From: CBDDCA01 sp965218205
GTDB lineage: Bacteria; Spirochaetota; Spirochaetia; WTKD01; G963693115
DNA: 64,000 nt
NCBI GenBank assembly: GCA_965218205.1
Contig: OZ244590.1
Coordinates: forward strand, 2,294,001-2,358,000
Direction: 5' to 3'
In this document: positions 53,834 through 63,786 of the stretch, one piece after another
Layout of the letters: every line of letters begins with the position of its first letter
How positions within the stretch are numbered: the stretch's first letter is position 1
Notes under the pieces: generated by a model
What the model was told of the DNA's origin: nothing
The model's database searches: none
What the model saw: only the letters and a program-made list of their open reading frames with translations
Made by a program: the position numbers and the translations under genes

Positions 53834-54595
53834 CTAAAGAGTCGTATTGTTTTCTATTTCCTCTAATTTTCCTTCGCCATAGAAACTGTAATAATTGGTT
53901 ATGTAAAAAATAATATGATCAAGCACTGTAATATTGAGAATGTTTCCTGCTTTTACAAGGGTTTGAGTAACTTCAATATCTTCAATGCTTGGCTCTACAT
54001 TTCCACTTGGATGATTGTGTGCTAATATTACCGATACAGCATGATCTTGTACTGCAAATGTAAATACTTCTCTAGGATGTACCAATGTTTTATTGAGTAA
54101 ACCAACAGATACTACATGCTTTGATAGTACTTCGTTTGCTCCATTTAGGGTGATAACAATAAAATGTTCTTGATCTCTGTCAGAATAATGTGAAAGCAAA
54201 GGCAAGATTTCTAAAGGACATTTTACTCTCCATTTTCTAGGGATAAATCTTCTTCTTCCTATTTCTAAGGCAGCAAGTACTGCCATTGCTTTTGCTTTTC
54301 CTAAGCCATTGATATGCAGTAAATGTTTTATGCTGATATCAGATGCTCTGTAAGAGTCTAGTTTTTCTAAAAGTTGTTGTGCAATAGAAAAAATAGAGTA
54401 GTTTTTTGTGCCACTCCCTAATAATAAAGCAAGTAATTCTGTATCTGAAAGTGATTGCACACTCCCCTCTAATAGCTTTTCGCGAGGTAATGGTGTGGAA
54501 GCTGAGTGTTTATATGTTGTTGAGTACTTTTTGTTGAGTGCGTTCATATCAATAATACAAGGAAAAATATTTTTTTGATTGACTATGTGTGTCAA
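53834..54595 (-). CDS. radC: RadC-family JAB1/MPN protein
   Basis: 253 residues. An N-terminal helix-hairpin-helix part (LLHINGLGKAKAMAVLAALE, about 90-109) and a C-terminal metalloprotease-like domain with HxH...D as AHNHPSGNVEPSIED (about 188-202) and Glu earlier. RadC proteins are not proved to act in repair; the JAB fold suggests isopeptide or other hydrolysis. A later start, MNALNKKYS at 54547, is possible. Its 3' end lies 33 bp from serA; the upstream gene, the orphan hsdS, ends 6 bp before its start. Confidence 0.9.
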   Translation of the reverse strand: MTHIVNQKNIFPCIIDMNALNKKYSTTYKHSASTPLPREKLLEGSVQSLSDTELLALLLGSGTKNYSIFSIAQQLLEKLDSYRASDISIKHLLHINGLGKAKAMAVLAALEIGRRRFIPRKWRVKCPLEILPLLSHYSDRDQEHFIVITLNGANEVLSKHVVSVGLLNKTLVHPREVFTFAVQDHAVSVILAHNHPSGNVEPSIEDIEVTQTLVKAGNILNITVLDHIIFYITNYYSFYGEGKLEEIENNTTL

Positions 54596-54601
54596 TACTT
54601 T

Positions 54602-55756
54602 TTACACAAACATCTTTTGTAATAAGCCTTTCTTATACTGCTTTGTAAGCATTACTTGTTTCTGTGTGAGTGATATTTTTGTATCAAGGCTCTGCAAAAA
54701 AGAGCTTATTTTTTGTTGTTCGAGGAGGGAGGGAAATGGAATAGCTATATGCTGGTATTCTGAAATCCAATACCGTTTATGCCCTTTTAGTGAAAAATTT
54801 ATTTTTTGCATACATTCATATACTAATTTTATACTAGCTTGTATATTCTTTCTTAATTTCAAGATTTTCATGGCAGATGACTTAGCCTTAAAATCAAAAT
54901 CTACAAACTTACTCATAGTAGTGAAATCATCAAAGATAATCACTGGATGATTTGTAAAAACCCCATACATTTCATTAGTATATCCTAGTATAAAAGTTTT
55001 ACCAGCTGTCAAAACAGGTATGCTATAATTATCATTATATTTTGAAGAATCAACAATATATTTTGTAGGTTGTTCATACTCTAAAATTTCCCCCAGCCTC
55101 CTCTCTTGCCAATCGGGGTACTCGTTGCTTTGCTCGTCCTTAAAGTGTAGCTTCTGTGAAAAGAGTTTTTGCATGATGCCTTTTTTGTATGACTGCAACA
55201 GCACTACTTTTCTTTCAAGGAGCTGTATCTTTGTATCTACACTCTCCAGAAAAGATGCTATCTTTTGTTGCTCAGGGAGGGAAGGGATAGCTATTTTTAT
55301 AGTTGCCAAGTCTGTAGAATGTATGGCAGGATAGCTTGTCCCTGTACATCGCAATAAGACAGCGTTCACAAACTTTTCGGTATGGAGTGTTTGGTACAAA
55401 AAAAGTGATGATTCTTTTGCTCTCAGTTGAGCATATCCTGTAGAAGCTACATAGTTTTTACCCAGAGTAAAATAATAGTTGTTTTTCTGATATGGTCGCA
55501 CCGTTTGAAATAGTATATCCTTATCTTTAAGAAGTCTTTGGGCTCTGCTTGGTGCATCAGTTTTAGACATTACACTCTCTTTCACTAACATTCCTTTTTT
55601 TACGCTTTCCAAATCAATATAGACAAACTCATCAGGCAAATCTTTAGATTTTGGATTAACTATAGCTATCTCTCCTAATCGCTTCTCTTGCCAATTGGGG
55701 AAATCAGTGCCATCGTCTTGCCTGAAACGTAATGAGTGGTTTTTCTGTTTACTCAT
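54602..55756 (-). CDS. hsdS: Orphan type I restriction specificity subunit (HsdS)
   Basis: 384 residues with two target-recognition halves. The halves share a repeat: RFRQDDGTDFPNWQEKRLGE at about 10-29 and HFKDEQSNEYPDWQERRLGE at about 204-223, each followed by a TRD, and each half ends in a helical spacer: LPEQQKIASFLESVDTKIQLLERK (about 155-178) and LLEQQKISSFLQSLDTKISLTQKQ (about 344-367). This is the classical HsdS plan. No hsdM or hsdR is in the window, so it is an orphan here. TATACT at 55770-55765 ends 8 nt before the ATG. Neighbours radC and leuS are unrelated. Confidence 0.9.
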   Translation of the reverse strand: MSKQKNHSLRFRQDDGTDFPNWQEKRLGEIAIVNPKSKDLPDEFVYIDLESVKKGMLVKESVMSKTDAPSRAQRLLKDKDILFQTVRPYQKNNYYFTLGKNYVASTGYAQLRAKESSLFLYQTLHTEKFVNAVLLRCTGTSYPAIHSTDLATIKIAIPSLPEQQKIASFLESVDTKIQLLERKVVLLQSYKKGIMQKLFSQKLHFKDEQSNEYPDWQERRLGEILEYEQPTKYIVDSSKYNDNYSIPVLTAGKTFILGYTNEMYGVFTNHPVIIFDDFTTMSKFVDFDFKAKSSAMKILKLRKNIQASIKLVYECMQKINFSLKGHKRYWISEYQHIAIPFPSLLEQQKISSFLQSLDTKISLTQKQVMLTKQYKKGLLQKMFV

Positions 55757-55893
55757 CTAATAGTAGTATAGCAAGAAGCTATTATGTAAATCGCTATCTT
55801 GTGAAAGCTTTTTATGTTGCACTTGATTCTTGAGTTTGCATGTGTCTCAAGAGGCTTCTTGTAATTACTACTATACCAGTGTATTATTAAAAT

Positions 55894-58326
55894 ATGAGAA
55901 AAGGCTATAATTTTTCGTATATAGAAGAAAAGTGGCAACGCTACTGGGAAAAGAATAAAACATTTGAAGTATGTGAAGATGCTTCTATTCCAAAAGAGAA
56001 AAGAAAATATATATTGGATATGTTTCCATACCCTTCTGCTGCAGGGCTTCATGTAGGACATCCTGAAGGATATACCGCTTCTGATATTTATGCTCGATTT
56101 TTACGTATGAACAGGTATCATATACTGCATCCGATGGGGTTTGATAGCTTTGGATTACCTGCGGAAAATTATGCAATAAAAACGAAAACGCATCCTCAGG
56201 TAACAACTGAAAAAAACATAGAACGGTTTCGAAAACAGATAAAACGGCTAGGATTTTCGTATGACTGGAACAGAGAAGTATCAACACATTCTCCAGAATA
56301 TTACCGTTGGACACAGTGGATATTTTTGCAGCTGTACAAAAAAGGATTGGCATATCAGAAAAAAATGCCTGTATGGTTCTGCCCTGCATTAGGTACAGTG
56401 CTAGCAAATGAAGAGGTATTAAATACCGATGACGGTCCAAGAAGTGAAAGAGGAAAGCATCCTGTAGAAAGACGTCATTTAATGCAATGGATGCTAAAAA
56501 TTACTCAGTACGCTGATAGGTTGCTAGATGATTTAGAGTTACTTGATTGGCCTGAATCAATAAAAATAATGCAGAAAAATTGGATAGGGAAAAGTGTAGG
56601 TGCAGAAATTTCATTTTCTATTGTTAGTTTTGATTCATCCCTTGTGGTATTTTCGACACGCCCTGATACTTTGTGGGGAGCAACATATATGGTAGTTTCT
56701 CCTGAGCACCCTATACTTGATAGCATTGTTCCTCAATCTCATATGAGAGAAGTACAGCAGTACAGAATACAGTCTTCTCAAAAATCAGACTTTGAGCGTT
56801 CTGAGCTTAACAAAGAGAAAACGGGAGTTTTTTCTGGTGCGTATGCACTTAATCCAGTTACAAAAAAACAGATTCCTATTTGGATATCAGATTATGTATT
56901 GATGGGATATGGAACAGGGGCAATTATGGCTGTTCCTGCACATGATGAAAGAGACTGGGATTTTGCAAAAAAGTTTAATATTCCTATTGTACAAGTAGTT
57001 TCGAAAAAGCAGGGTATTTCAAATGATAGTTTAAAAGAAGCATATATCGGAGAGGGTTTTCTTATAAACAGTGATCCTTTCAATGGTGTTTCTACACAGG
57101 AGGCAAAAGAAAAAGTTATAGCTTGGCTAGAACAGGAATCGTTAGGGGCTGCAAAAACTCAGTATAAGTTACGTGATTGGATTTTTAGTCGACAACGATA
57201 TTGGGGAGAACCTATTCCTGTTCTTAAGACGCATACTGATGAAATTATTCCTCTTGCTGAAGAAGAGCTCCCGCTTACCCTTCCACAAGTGGAAAGTTAT
57301 TCTCCGATGGGTACAGGAGAGTCCCCTCTTGCAGCAATAAAAGAATGGTGCACAGTAACATTAGAGAATGGTGAAACAGTGCAACGTGAGACTCATACTA
57401 TGCCACAATGGGCAGGATCGTGTTGGTATTATTTACGGTTTACTGATCCTAAAAATAAAACTGAATTTGCTTCGAAAAAAAATATAGAGTATTGGTTGCC
57501 TGTGGATTTATACATAGGAGGAGCAGAACATGCTGTTCTTCATTTATTGTATGCACGATTTTGGCATAAAGTGCTGTATGATATAGGGGCAGTTAATACA
57601 AAAGAACCTTTTCATAAGCTTGTAAATCAAGGAATGATTTTAGGAGAAGATGGAAATAAAATGTCAAAATCTTTAGGCAATGTTATCAACCCTGATGATA
57701 TTGTGGATACCTATGGTGCTGATAGTTTGCGATTATATGAAATGTTTATGGGCCCTTTACGACAAGAGAAACCCTGGTCAACTAATGGACTCAAAGGCAT
57801 CCATCGTTTTTTACTTAAGCTATGTGGTATTGCTGATAAGCCTCTCAGTACCGATGCTCCTCCTACAGAACTTGTAAAGACATTGCATCAATCAATTAAA
57901 AAGGTGAGTGAAGATACCAGCAATTTTTTGTTTAACACTGCTATCTCTCAAATGATGATACTCAGTAACGAGATGAATACTTACAGTGTTCGATATAAGG
58001 AAATATGGCAGCCCTTTGTTCTTTTGCTTGCTCCGTATGCCCCTCATTTAGCAGAAGAATTTTGGGAAGAATTAGGGTATCAGAAAACACTTGCATATGA
58101 ACCATGGCCTCAATATCAGGAGAATCTCACAAAGGAAGCAGAGATAGAGTTAGTGATACAGGTAAACGGTAAAACTCGTGCTAAAACAAAAGTAAAAGCA
58201 GATACAGCAAAAGAGCAGTTACAAACCATTGCTTTATCGATTGATACTGTTCAAGCGATACTAAAGAACAAAAGTCCTAAAAAAATTATTGTTGTTCCTA
58301 ATAAATTAGTGAATATTGTATGCTAA
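55894..58326 (+). CDS. leuS: Leucyl-tRNA synthetase
   Basis: 810 residues. HIGH motif in YPSAAGLHVGHPEGY (about 43-57), the zinc/insert region, the CP1 editing domain with STRPDTLWGATYMV (about 253-266) and GTGAIMAVPAHDERDWDFA (about 342-360), and KMSKSLGNVINPDD (about 589-602). The C-terminal anticodon domain and Lys-rich tail follow. TATTAT 6 nt before the ATG, no Shine-Dalgarno sequence; a 137-bp gap lies upstream, with an imperfect 7-bp hairpin TCTTGAG/CTCAAGA at 55828-55852 of unknown role. Confidence 0.96.
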   Translation: MRKGYNFSYIEEKWQRYWEKNKTFEVCEDASIPKEKRKYILDMFPYPSAAGLHVGHPEGYTASDIYARFLRMNRYHILHPMGFDSFGLPAENYAIKTKTHPQVTTEKNIERFRKQIKRLGFSYDWNREVSTHSPEYYRWTQWIFLQLYKKGLAYQKKMPVWFCPALGTVLANEEVLNTDDGPRSERGKHPVERRHLMQWMLKITQYADRLLDDLELLDWPESIKIMQKNWIGKSVGAEISFSIVSFDSSLVVFSTRPDTLWGATYMVVSPEHPILDSIVPQSHMREVQQYRIQSSQKSDFERSELNKEKTGVFSGAYALNPVTKKQIPIWISDYVLMGYGTGAIMAVPAHDERDWDFAKKFNIPIVQVVSKKQGISNDSLKEAYIGEGFLINSDPFNGVSTQEAKEKVIAWLEQESLGAAKTQYKLRDWIFSRQRYWGEPIPVLKTHTDEIIPLAEEELPLTLPQVESYSPMGTGESPLAAIKEWCTVTLENGETVQRETHTMPQWAGSCWYYLRFTDPKNKTEFASKKNIEYWLPVDLYIGGAEHAVLHLLYARFWHKVLYDIGAVNTKEPFHKLVNQGMILGEDGNKMSKSLGNVINPDDIVDTYGADSLRLYEMFMGPLRQEKPWSTNGLKGIHRFLLKLCGIADKPLSTDAPPTELVKTLHQSIKKVSEDTSNFLFNTAISQMMILSNEMNTYSVRYKEIWQPFVLLLAPYAPHLAEEFWEELGYQKTLAYEPWPQYQENLTKEAEIELVIQVNGKTRAKTKVKADTAKEQLQTIALSIDTVQAILKNKSPKKIIVVPNKLVNIVC

Positions 58327-58360
58327 ATCAGTATGGTATGTGGTATTTAATGGATTTTTT

Positions 58361-58366
58361 TATAAT
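58361..58366 (+). promoter_or_regulatory. -10 element of the DUF2156 gene
   Basis: TATAAT ending 6 nt before ATG 58373, inside an upstream in-frame extension. It supports the later start and a leaderless mRNA. Confidence 0.45.
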
Positions 58367-58372
58367 GAAGAT

Positions 58373-59293
58373 ATGATCTCTAGCGAACTAGTACAAAGAA
58401 TACAGGAAACTGTACCAGCATGGCCTAAGACAAAAGTATTGGAATATAATCACCAAGCATTACTTCATGATTATTTTTCTTATTATCCTTCTCTTGTAAG
58501 TGAGTTTAGTTTTAGTGGTCTTTTTTTATTTAAGCAACAGTACCATTATTCATTGACACGTGTAGATAATCATCTGTATATTGTAGGAAAAGACACAGAG
58601 CGTGCTATGCAGTTTCTCCATATCATAGCAAGGATTCCTCCAATCAATTTTTTGTATGATTTTTTTTCTCAAAACAGGTATATCAAAATAGTGCCGTTAT
58701 CACTTTTTCGTTCTATGAATCGTGCTTTGTTGCTGTTAAAGGACAGTGATGTGCATGCTACAATGGTTGAAGAGAGAGGAGACTTCGATTATTTATATCG
58801 TACGCATGATTTGGCAGAGCTTCGGGGGAGCAAGTTTCATAAAAAAAGAAATCATGTAAACTATTTTAAGGAACATTATCAGTATACTACTAAAATAATA
58901 GAAAAAGATACTCTTAACGATGCATACCATATTTTAAATATATGGAAACAACAGCAATCAAATGTTGATTATGAAGCTATTACAACTGCTATTTCACATT
59001 TCTTTGATCTTCCCTTATTTGGACGCATAACATATATACAGAATACCCCAGTAGCGTTTGTTATGGCTGAGTACCGAAATAATCAAAAAGCGGTAATTGT
59101 TCATTTTGAGAAAGCAGATATGAATTATAAAGGGGTATATCAATATATAAATCAAGATTTTGCAGCTCAGTTACCCTCTCACTGCTATTTGATAAATCGA
59201 GAACAAGATTTAGGAGAAGAAGGGTTAAGAAAAGCAAAACAAACATATCGCCCTGTTATGCTCCTTAAAAAATATCGAGTGTTTCCAATATGA
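58373..59293 (+). CDS. DUF2156 protein (GNAT-like, lysyl-phosphatidylglycerol-synthase C-terminal type)
   Basis: 306 residues from ATG 58373; the frame opens earlier inside leuS, but MISSELVQRI follows a TATAAT by 6 nt. The family hallmarks are YLYRTHDLAELRGSKFHKKRNHVNYF (about 141-166) and the C-terminal INREQDLGEEGLRKAKQTYRPV (about 276-297). DUF2156 is the soluble GNAT-like half of aminoacyl-PG synthases such as MprF. As a stand-alone protein it could transfer an amino acid from tRNA. The stop overlaps the next start by 4 bp (ATGATG at 59290). Confidence 0.8.
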   Translation: MISSELVQRIQETVPAWPKTKVLEYNHQALLHDYFSYYPSLVSEFSFSGLFLFKQQYHYSLTRVDNHLYIVGKDTERAMQFLHIIARIPPINFLYDFFSQNRYIKIVPLSLFRSMNRALLLLKDSDVHATMVEERGDFDYLYRTHDLAELRGSKFHKKRNHVNYFKEHYQYTTKIIEKDTLNDAYHILNIWKQQQSNVDYEAITTAISHFFDLPLFGRITYIQNTPVAFVMAEYRNNQKAVIVHFEKADMNYKGVYQYINQDFAAQLPSHCYLINREQDLGEEGLRKAKQTYRPVMLLKKYRVFPI

Positions 59294-62200
59294 TGTCACA
59301 AAAAAATAAAACAAAGAATACTACACCTTCTCTGATGTACCATAAGGAACAGTTAGAGCAACAGCAGGGAAAAAAATTGACAAAGGATATTCCTGTGTGT
59401 TGTGAAATAGTGGCAGGGACTAACAGTGTTGTATGTTATGGTTTCGATACTCAAGGAGTGCTTCCTCATATAGTAGGAGCTATTTCTTTGTACGGAGTTT
59501 CCATTAAAGGAGCAACTTCATATGAATGGCAACAGGAAGGAGAGTTATGTTTTTATAACCAGTTTTATTGTGATCAGCATATCAATATTCGTAGAAGCAT
59601 AGAAATAAAAAAGCTGGTAGAAACACAGGGAAAGCTATTGTTTAATCATCAAAAAGTACATGCTAAAAAATATATTGTAGAACAAATTGCTGAAGAAGTA
59701 GATAAAAGTACAGAGAGTACTCCCCTCATTCCTATTGTTCAAATTGAAATACAGCCTTCCTCTTATAAACAAGAATCATGTATATCTATAGATGTAGAAG
59801 GAAAAGATCATCCATTTCTTTTGTATATGATATGCGATGCACTTGCATTATATAACTTATCTGTACTGGAGTTACATATTCAAACATATCAGGATAATAT
59901 ACACGATACTTTTTTAGTACAACAAAAGCAAGCTAATACACAGACGATAGATCTTAAAAAATTACATGTTAGCATATTACTATATATTAGGTTTGCTTAT
60001 TTGATTCAAAGTGCTCCCGATCCATATCAAGCTATTCAACGGTTTCAGCATATTATACAGCAAGTAGTTGACGATGGCTCTATAGATATTCACTCTCTGT
60101 TGGATGTAGAGTCACAGCTTACAAAAAAGTTTGCTCAAGTGCTTGGATCAGGTGATTATGTATGGAAAGATTTTATTAAAACAAACGCAGGCGAGATTAC
60201 TAAAATTTTTTCAAATGTGCAATATGAACCTAAAGGGTTACAGCACTTTGCATACGAAACAATGCTTACTCAGTTACTGCAAAAAGTACATACATATGCA
60301 GAAAAAATACAGGTTATAAATACTTTTAAGGATGAACAGCGGTACAAAGTTGATATTGATGCGTTGATGATGAAAGAGTTAGGATTTTTATATCTTAGTA
60401 AACACCTTTCAGAACTTGCTAAAGTGGTAATTAGACACGCTTTGTATCTTGTAGAATCACATCTACAAGAACAGTATGGAGCACCTTGTTCTGCTGCAGG
60501 CATTGAGTCAAAATGGATATTGTTTGGCTTAGGAAAATTTGGAGGAGAAGCACTTGGATTTGCATCAGATTTGGAAATTCAGCTTATTTATACTGATTAT
60601 GGACATACAAATGGTACTACTATTATTACTAATAGTGAGTATTTTAATATGATGTTGAAAGAGCTAAATAAGGTTATTGTTAGTCAAAAGAAGGGAATTT
60701 TTGAACTGGATTTTCGTTTACGTCCTCATGGTCAAGAAGGGCCACTTGCTATTCAGCTTGATAATTTTATTGAATATTATCGTGCTGGTGGAAAAGCCCA
60801 CAGTGTTGAACGTATTGTGTTGACGCGTATGCGTCCTATAGTGGGTGATACTCATCTAGCAGAACGTATACTACAGTTGCGTGATGAGTTTATTTATTTT
60901 TCTTCCAGTATAGATCCAAAAGAAGTTATTGATATGCGACAAAAACAGATAGAACAGGAAGTAAAAAAAGGGAGACGAAATGCAAAATTTGGAGCAGGAG
61001 CTTTATTGGATGTTGAAATAAATGTACAGCTATTACAACTAAGGTACGGGAAACAGTACCCGCAGCTGCGCCATCCAAATATGTATTTTATTTTACAAAA
61101 TATATTACACATTGATAGCATTATAGACGAAGAAGCAAAGCAACTATTTGAAGCATATAAATTTTTTAGAGCTCTTATCAATGCATTACGCTTAAGAAGA
61201 GGAAATGCCACTGATGTTTCTCTTCCTCCTGATGATGATTGGGAACTTACTCACCTTGCAAGACGTATGGGATATAAAAGAAATTTATTGAGCACAAAAG
61301 AGCAGCTTTGCCTTGATTTTGACACTCATTCTGCAAATGTATTGCATTTTGTCAAAAACTACATAGGAAAAGAAGCTATACGCATGAAAGATTTAAGCCC
61401 AGCAGCTTTAGTGTATGTTGAACAAGAGGATATTGAAAAAATACCCCTTCTTACAGTATTTAAGTCTCCTACAACAGCTCTTTCAGCAATACAAAACTGT
61501 ACAAAACAGAAAAAACTTCAAAATGAATTTGCAAAAATACTACTCTTGTCGTGGCAACACATTACGCGTAGTGGAAACGCTGATGGTATTATTGTGTTTT
61601 TATCGCGCTTATCTGATATGTTTACTGCAGAAACATTAAAAGATTTTTATATGTCATTGTTGTATCAGCCGAGACGCTTGTTTATTTTACTTGATATTAT
61701 TTCAGGGAGCAGGTATTTAGCAGAGGAAATATTGAAACATCCATCATATATTGAAGAAATTTGTAAAGAAGAAACTTCACAAAAAAGCACAAATTTTCAA
61801 GAGTATACACAAGCTCTTAAAAAGAAACTGCAAATAGTATCTAGTGAAGAACAGTTTTTATATGAATTACGTGAATATAAAAAGAAGCACACTCTAAAAA
61901 TTATCACTCAAGATATATGTCTTGGGTTTCCGATACAAGTTATTTTTAATCAGCTTTCAAACCTAGCAAAAGCTATCGTGCAAGCTGCGTTTGAATATGC
62001 ATGCAAGCATTTAGAGTGTGATGGCACAGGGATAGCTATATTTGCTTTTGGAAAATTTGGAGCAGGAGAATTAAATTATAGCTCTGATTTAGATCTGTTG
62101 TGTGTATATACAGAGAATTGTCTCATTGAAAAGCAGTCGGTGTTAGAGTTGTTTAAGAAAACGATATACTATTTATTTGAATATACTTCATCAGGGAGAG

Positions 62201-62901
62201 CTTACAGAATAGATTTACGGTTACAGCCATATGGAGAAAATCATGAAGTATCTTCATTTATGCAGTTTGAAACATATCTTCGTCAACATGCAAAGTTATG
62301 GGAATTGCAAGCCTGTATAAAATTATCGTGTATCGCAGGCGATAGTGTAGCGGGAGATATTATTTTACAGAGTATACAGCGTGTTATACATGATAGGTTA
62401 CAAAAAGTAGCTCCTAGCACTATAGTTCAAGAAATACATTCTTTGCGTGTAGTATCAGTGGAACATCATGAACAAGGTACACAAGACGAAGTGTTAGAAG
62501 TAAAGCATAGCTGGGGAGGATTACGTGATATAGAATTTTTGGTACAAGGCTTACAGCTTGTACAATATCATATGATGTTGCCTAAAGCCGATACATTGGG
62601 TGCTTTGTTACAACTAAAAGAGCAAGGGCGTATTTCTGTAAAACAATATGAGATGCTTGTGCATGATTATTGTTACTTACGACGTATTGAGCATTTTTTG
62701 CAGGTATATGATAATAAGCAATTACATAAAATTCCTCAGAATGATAAAAATTTTAAAAAAAGACTCACATGGCTTCTTATAGGAGAACAGGACATTGATT
62801 TGTTAATTCGTTCACTCTATAAAGTAAAAGGGCGTATACAAAAATGGTATAATGAACTGCGCAGCTCCATTCAACTTGAAGACACGCTTAAGGATGCTTA
62901 A
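59290..62901 (+). CDS. GlnE-like two-domain adenylyltransferase with N-terminal ACT-like repeats
   Basis: 1,203 residues. About 35-110 (NSVVCYGFDTQGVLPHIVGAI) and 150-215 (SCISIDVEGKDHPFLLYMI) look like two ACT domains, unusual for GlnE. Two nucleotidyltransferase domains follow: GLGKFGGEALGFASDLEIQ (about 412-430) with DFRLRPHGQEGP, and GKFGAGELNYSSDLDLL (about 920-936) with IDLRLQPYGE. Both resemble glutamine-synthetase adenylyltransferase halves (G-GKLGG-EL-SSDIDL, D-RLRP). The first has Glu in place of the second acidic Asp. It probably controls glutamine synthetase or a similar target with amino-acid sensing. Coupled to the DUF2156 gene; birA follows 3 bp later. Confidence 0.72.
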   Translation: MMSQKNKTKNTTPSLMYHKEQLEQQQGKKLTKDIPVCCEIVAGTNSVVCYGFDTQGVLPHIVGAISLYGVSIKGATSYEWQQEGELCFYNQFYCDQHINIRRSIEIKKLVETQGKLLFNHQKVHAKKYIVEQIAEEVDKSTESTPLIPIVQIEIQPSSYKQESCISIDVEGKDHPFLLYMICDALALYNLSVLELHIQTYQDNIHDTFLVQQKQANTQTIDLKKLHVSILLYIRFAYLIQSAPDPYQAIQRFQHIIQQVVDDGSIDIHSLLDVESQLTKKFAQVLGSGDYVWKDFIKTNAGEITKIFSNVQYEPKGLQHFAYETMLTQLLQKVHTYAEKIQVINTFKDEQRYKVDIDALMMKELGFLYLSKHLSELAKVVIRHALYLVESHLQEQYGAPCSAAGIESKWILFGLGKFGGEALGFASDLEIQLIYTDYGHTNGTTIITNSEYFNMMLKELNKVIVSQKKGIFELDFRLRPHGQEGPLAIQLDNFIEYYRAGGKAHSVERIVLTRMRPIVGDTHLAERILQLRDEFIYFSSSIDPKEVIDMRQKQIEQEVKKGRRNAKFGAGALLDVEINVQLLQLRYGKQYPQLRHPNMYFILQNILHIDSIIDEEAKQLFEAYKFFRALINALRLRRGNATDVSLPPDDDWELTHLARRMGYKRNLLSTKEQLCLDFDTHSANVLHFVKNYIGKEAIRMKDLSPAALVYVEQEDIEKIPLLTVFKSPTTALSAIQNCTKQKKLQNEFAKILLLSWQHITRSGNADGIIVFLSRLSDMFTAETLKDFYMSLLYQPRRLFILLDIISGSRYLAEEILKHPSYIEEICKEETSQKSTNFQEYTQALKKKLQIVSSEEQFLYELREYKKKHTLKIITQDICLGFPIQVIFNQLSNLAKAIVQAAFEYACKHLECDGTGIAIFAFGKFGAGELNYSSDLDLLCVYTENCLIEKQSVLELFKKTIYYLFEYTSSGRAYRIDLRLQPYGENHEVSSFMQFETYLRQHAKLWELQACIKLSCIAGDSVAGDIILQSIQRVIHDRLQKVAPSTIVQEIHSLRVVSVEHHEQGTQDEVLEVKHSWGGLRDIEFLVQGLQLVQYHMMLPKADTLGALLQLKEQGRISVKQYEMLVHDYCYLRRIEHFLQVYDNKQLHKIPQNDKNFKKRLTWLLIGEQDIDLLIRSLYKVKGRIQKWYNELRSSIQLEDTLKDA

Positions 62902-62904
62902 ATT

Positions 62905-63636
62905 GTGAAAAAGAGCGGGAATAACATAGCATCAGAAACAGTAAAGCGATGTTCTGTACAAAAACAACAGGGATGCTTTAATGCTCCATGTATATTTATT
63001 GAAGAGTGTACTACATTGTTTGATGTAGCTCGTCATTATATTCAAGCTATTCAGCACAATACTGCAATGCATACTCTCAAAGAACCCTCTCTTTGTTCAG
63101 GCACAGTGTTTCTTACAGATCAGCAAACGGAAGGACAAGGAAAGTTTGATCGTGTATGGATAAGTGAAAAGAAAAAATCGTTGTTAATGGTATTGTTGCT
63201 TGCTCAGTCAAGAGAGGTACAAGCAAATAAATGGAACACACACAGTCAATTACTATACAATAATTTAGTAAAAGCCATAGCACTTGCGATAGTGCAAAGT
63301 ATTCAACACTGCTATGCTCTGGCTGATATACCTTTGAAAGATGATGCTCTTGTTATTAAAGAACCAAATGATGTATTATTAGAAAATAAAAAAATTGCAG
63401 GCATCTTGATTAAACCCTATCTTACATGGGACTTGATTGGTATTGGCATGAATATAAAACAATACCAATGGTCTCGTATGTCTCTATCGGGAATTTCCCC
63501 CATATCTCTTGCTGATGTCGGAATTGATATCAATGTTTCTCAAGCATATACCATTGTGTGTAAACACATAGAATATGTACTTACAATGAAGGAGGCAACA
63601 TTAAAAGAGAAAATTCAATTATACATGCAGCAGTAA
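62905..63636 (+). CDS. birA: Biotin--[acetyl-CoA-carboxylase] ligase
   Basis: 243 residues. Catalytic landmarks: TDQQTEGQGKFDRVWISEKKKSLL (about 71-94; the usual GRGRxxRxW is GQGKFDRVW) and the biotin/Lys site KEPNDVLLENKKIAGILIK (about 151-169; KWPNDV in most). No N-terminal helix-turn-helix, so a monofunctional ligase without repressor. GTG start at 62905 after AAGGATG (62890-62896). It follows the GlnE-like gene by 3 bp. Confidence 0.82.
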   Translation: MKKSGNNIASETVKRCSVQKQQGCFNAPCIFIEECTTLFDVARHYIQAIQHNTAMHTLKEPSLCSGTVFLTDQQTEGQGKFDRVWISEKKKSLLMVLLLAQSREVQANKWNTHSQLLYNNLVKAIALAIVQSIQHCYALADIPLKDDALVIKEPNDVLLENKKIAGILIKPYLTWDLIGIGMNIKQYQWSRMSLSGISPISLADVGIDINVSQAYTIVCKHIEYVLTMKEATLKEKIQLYMQQ

Positions 63637-63786
63637 TGGCATGCTTATTTTTAAGTATACGGGAACTATATACATAGTAGCCATTGATAAATAATTAAGA
63701 ATAAACATCGGATAATACATTATATAGTAGCATCCTATTTTTAGTCTTTTATATACAAATGAGGGTATCTATTATTAAAAAGCTAA

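Noticed and set aside
55757..55893. T-box or other riboswitch upstream of leuS
   Set aside because: Only 137 bp, a 7-bp hairpin, and no T-box sequence; not enough for a call.
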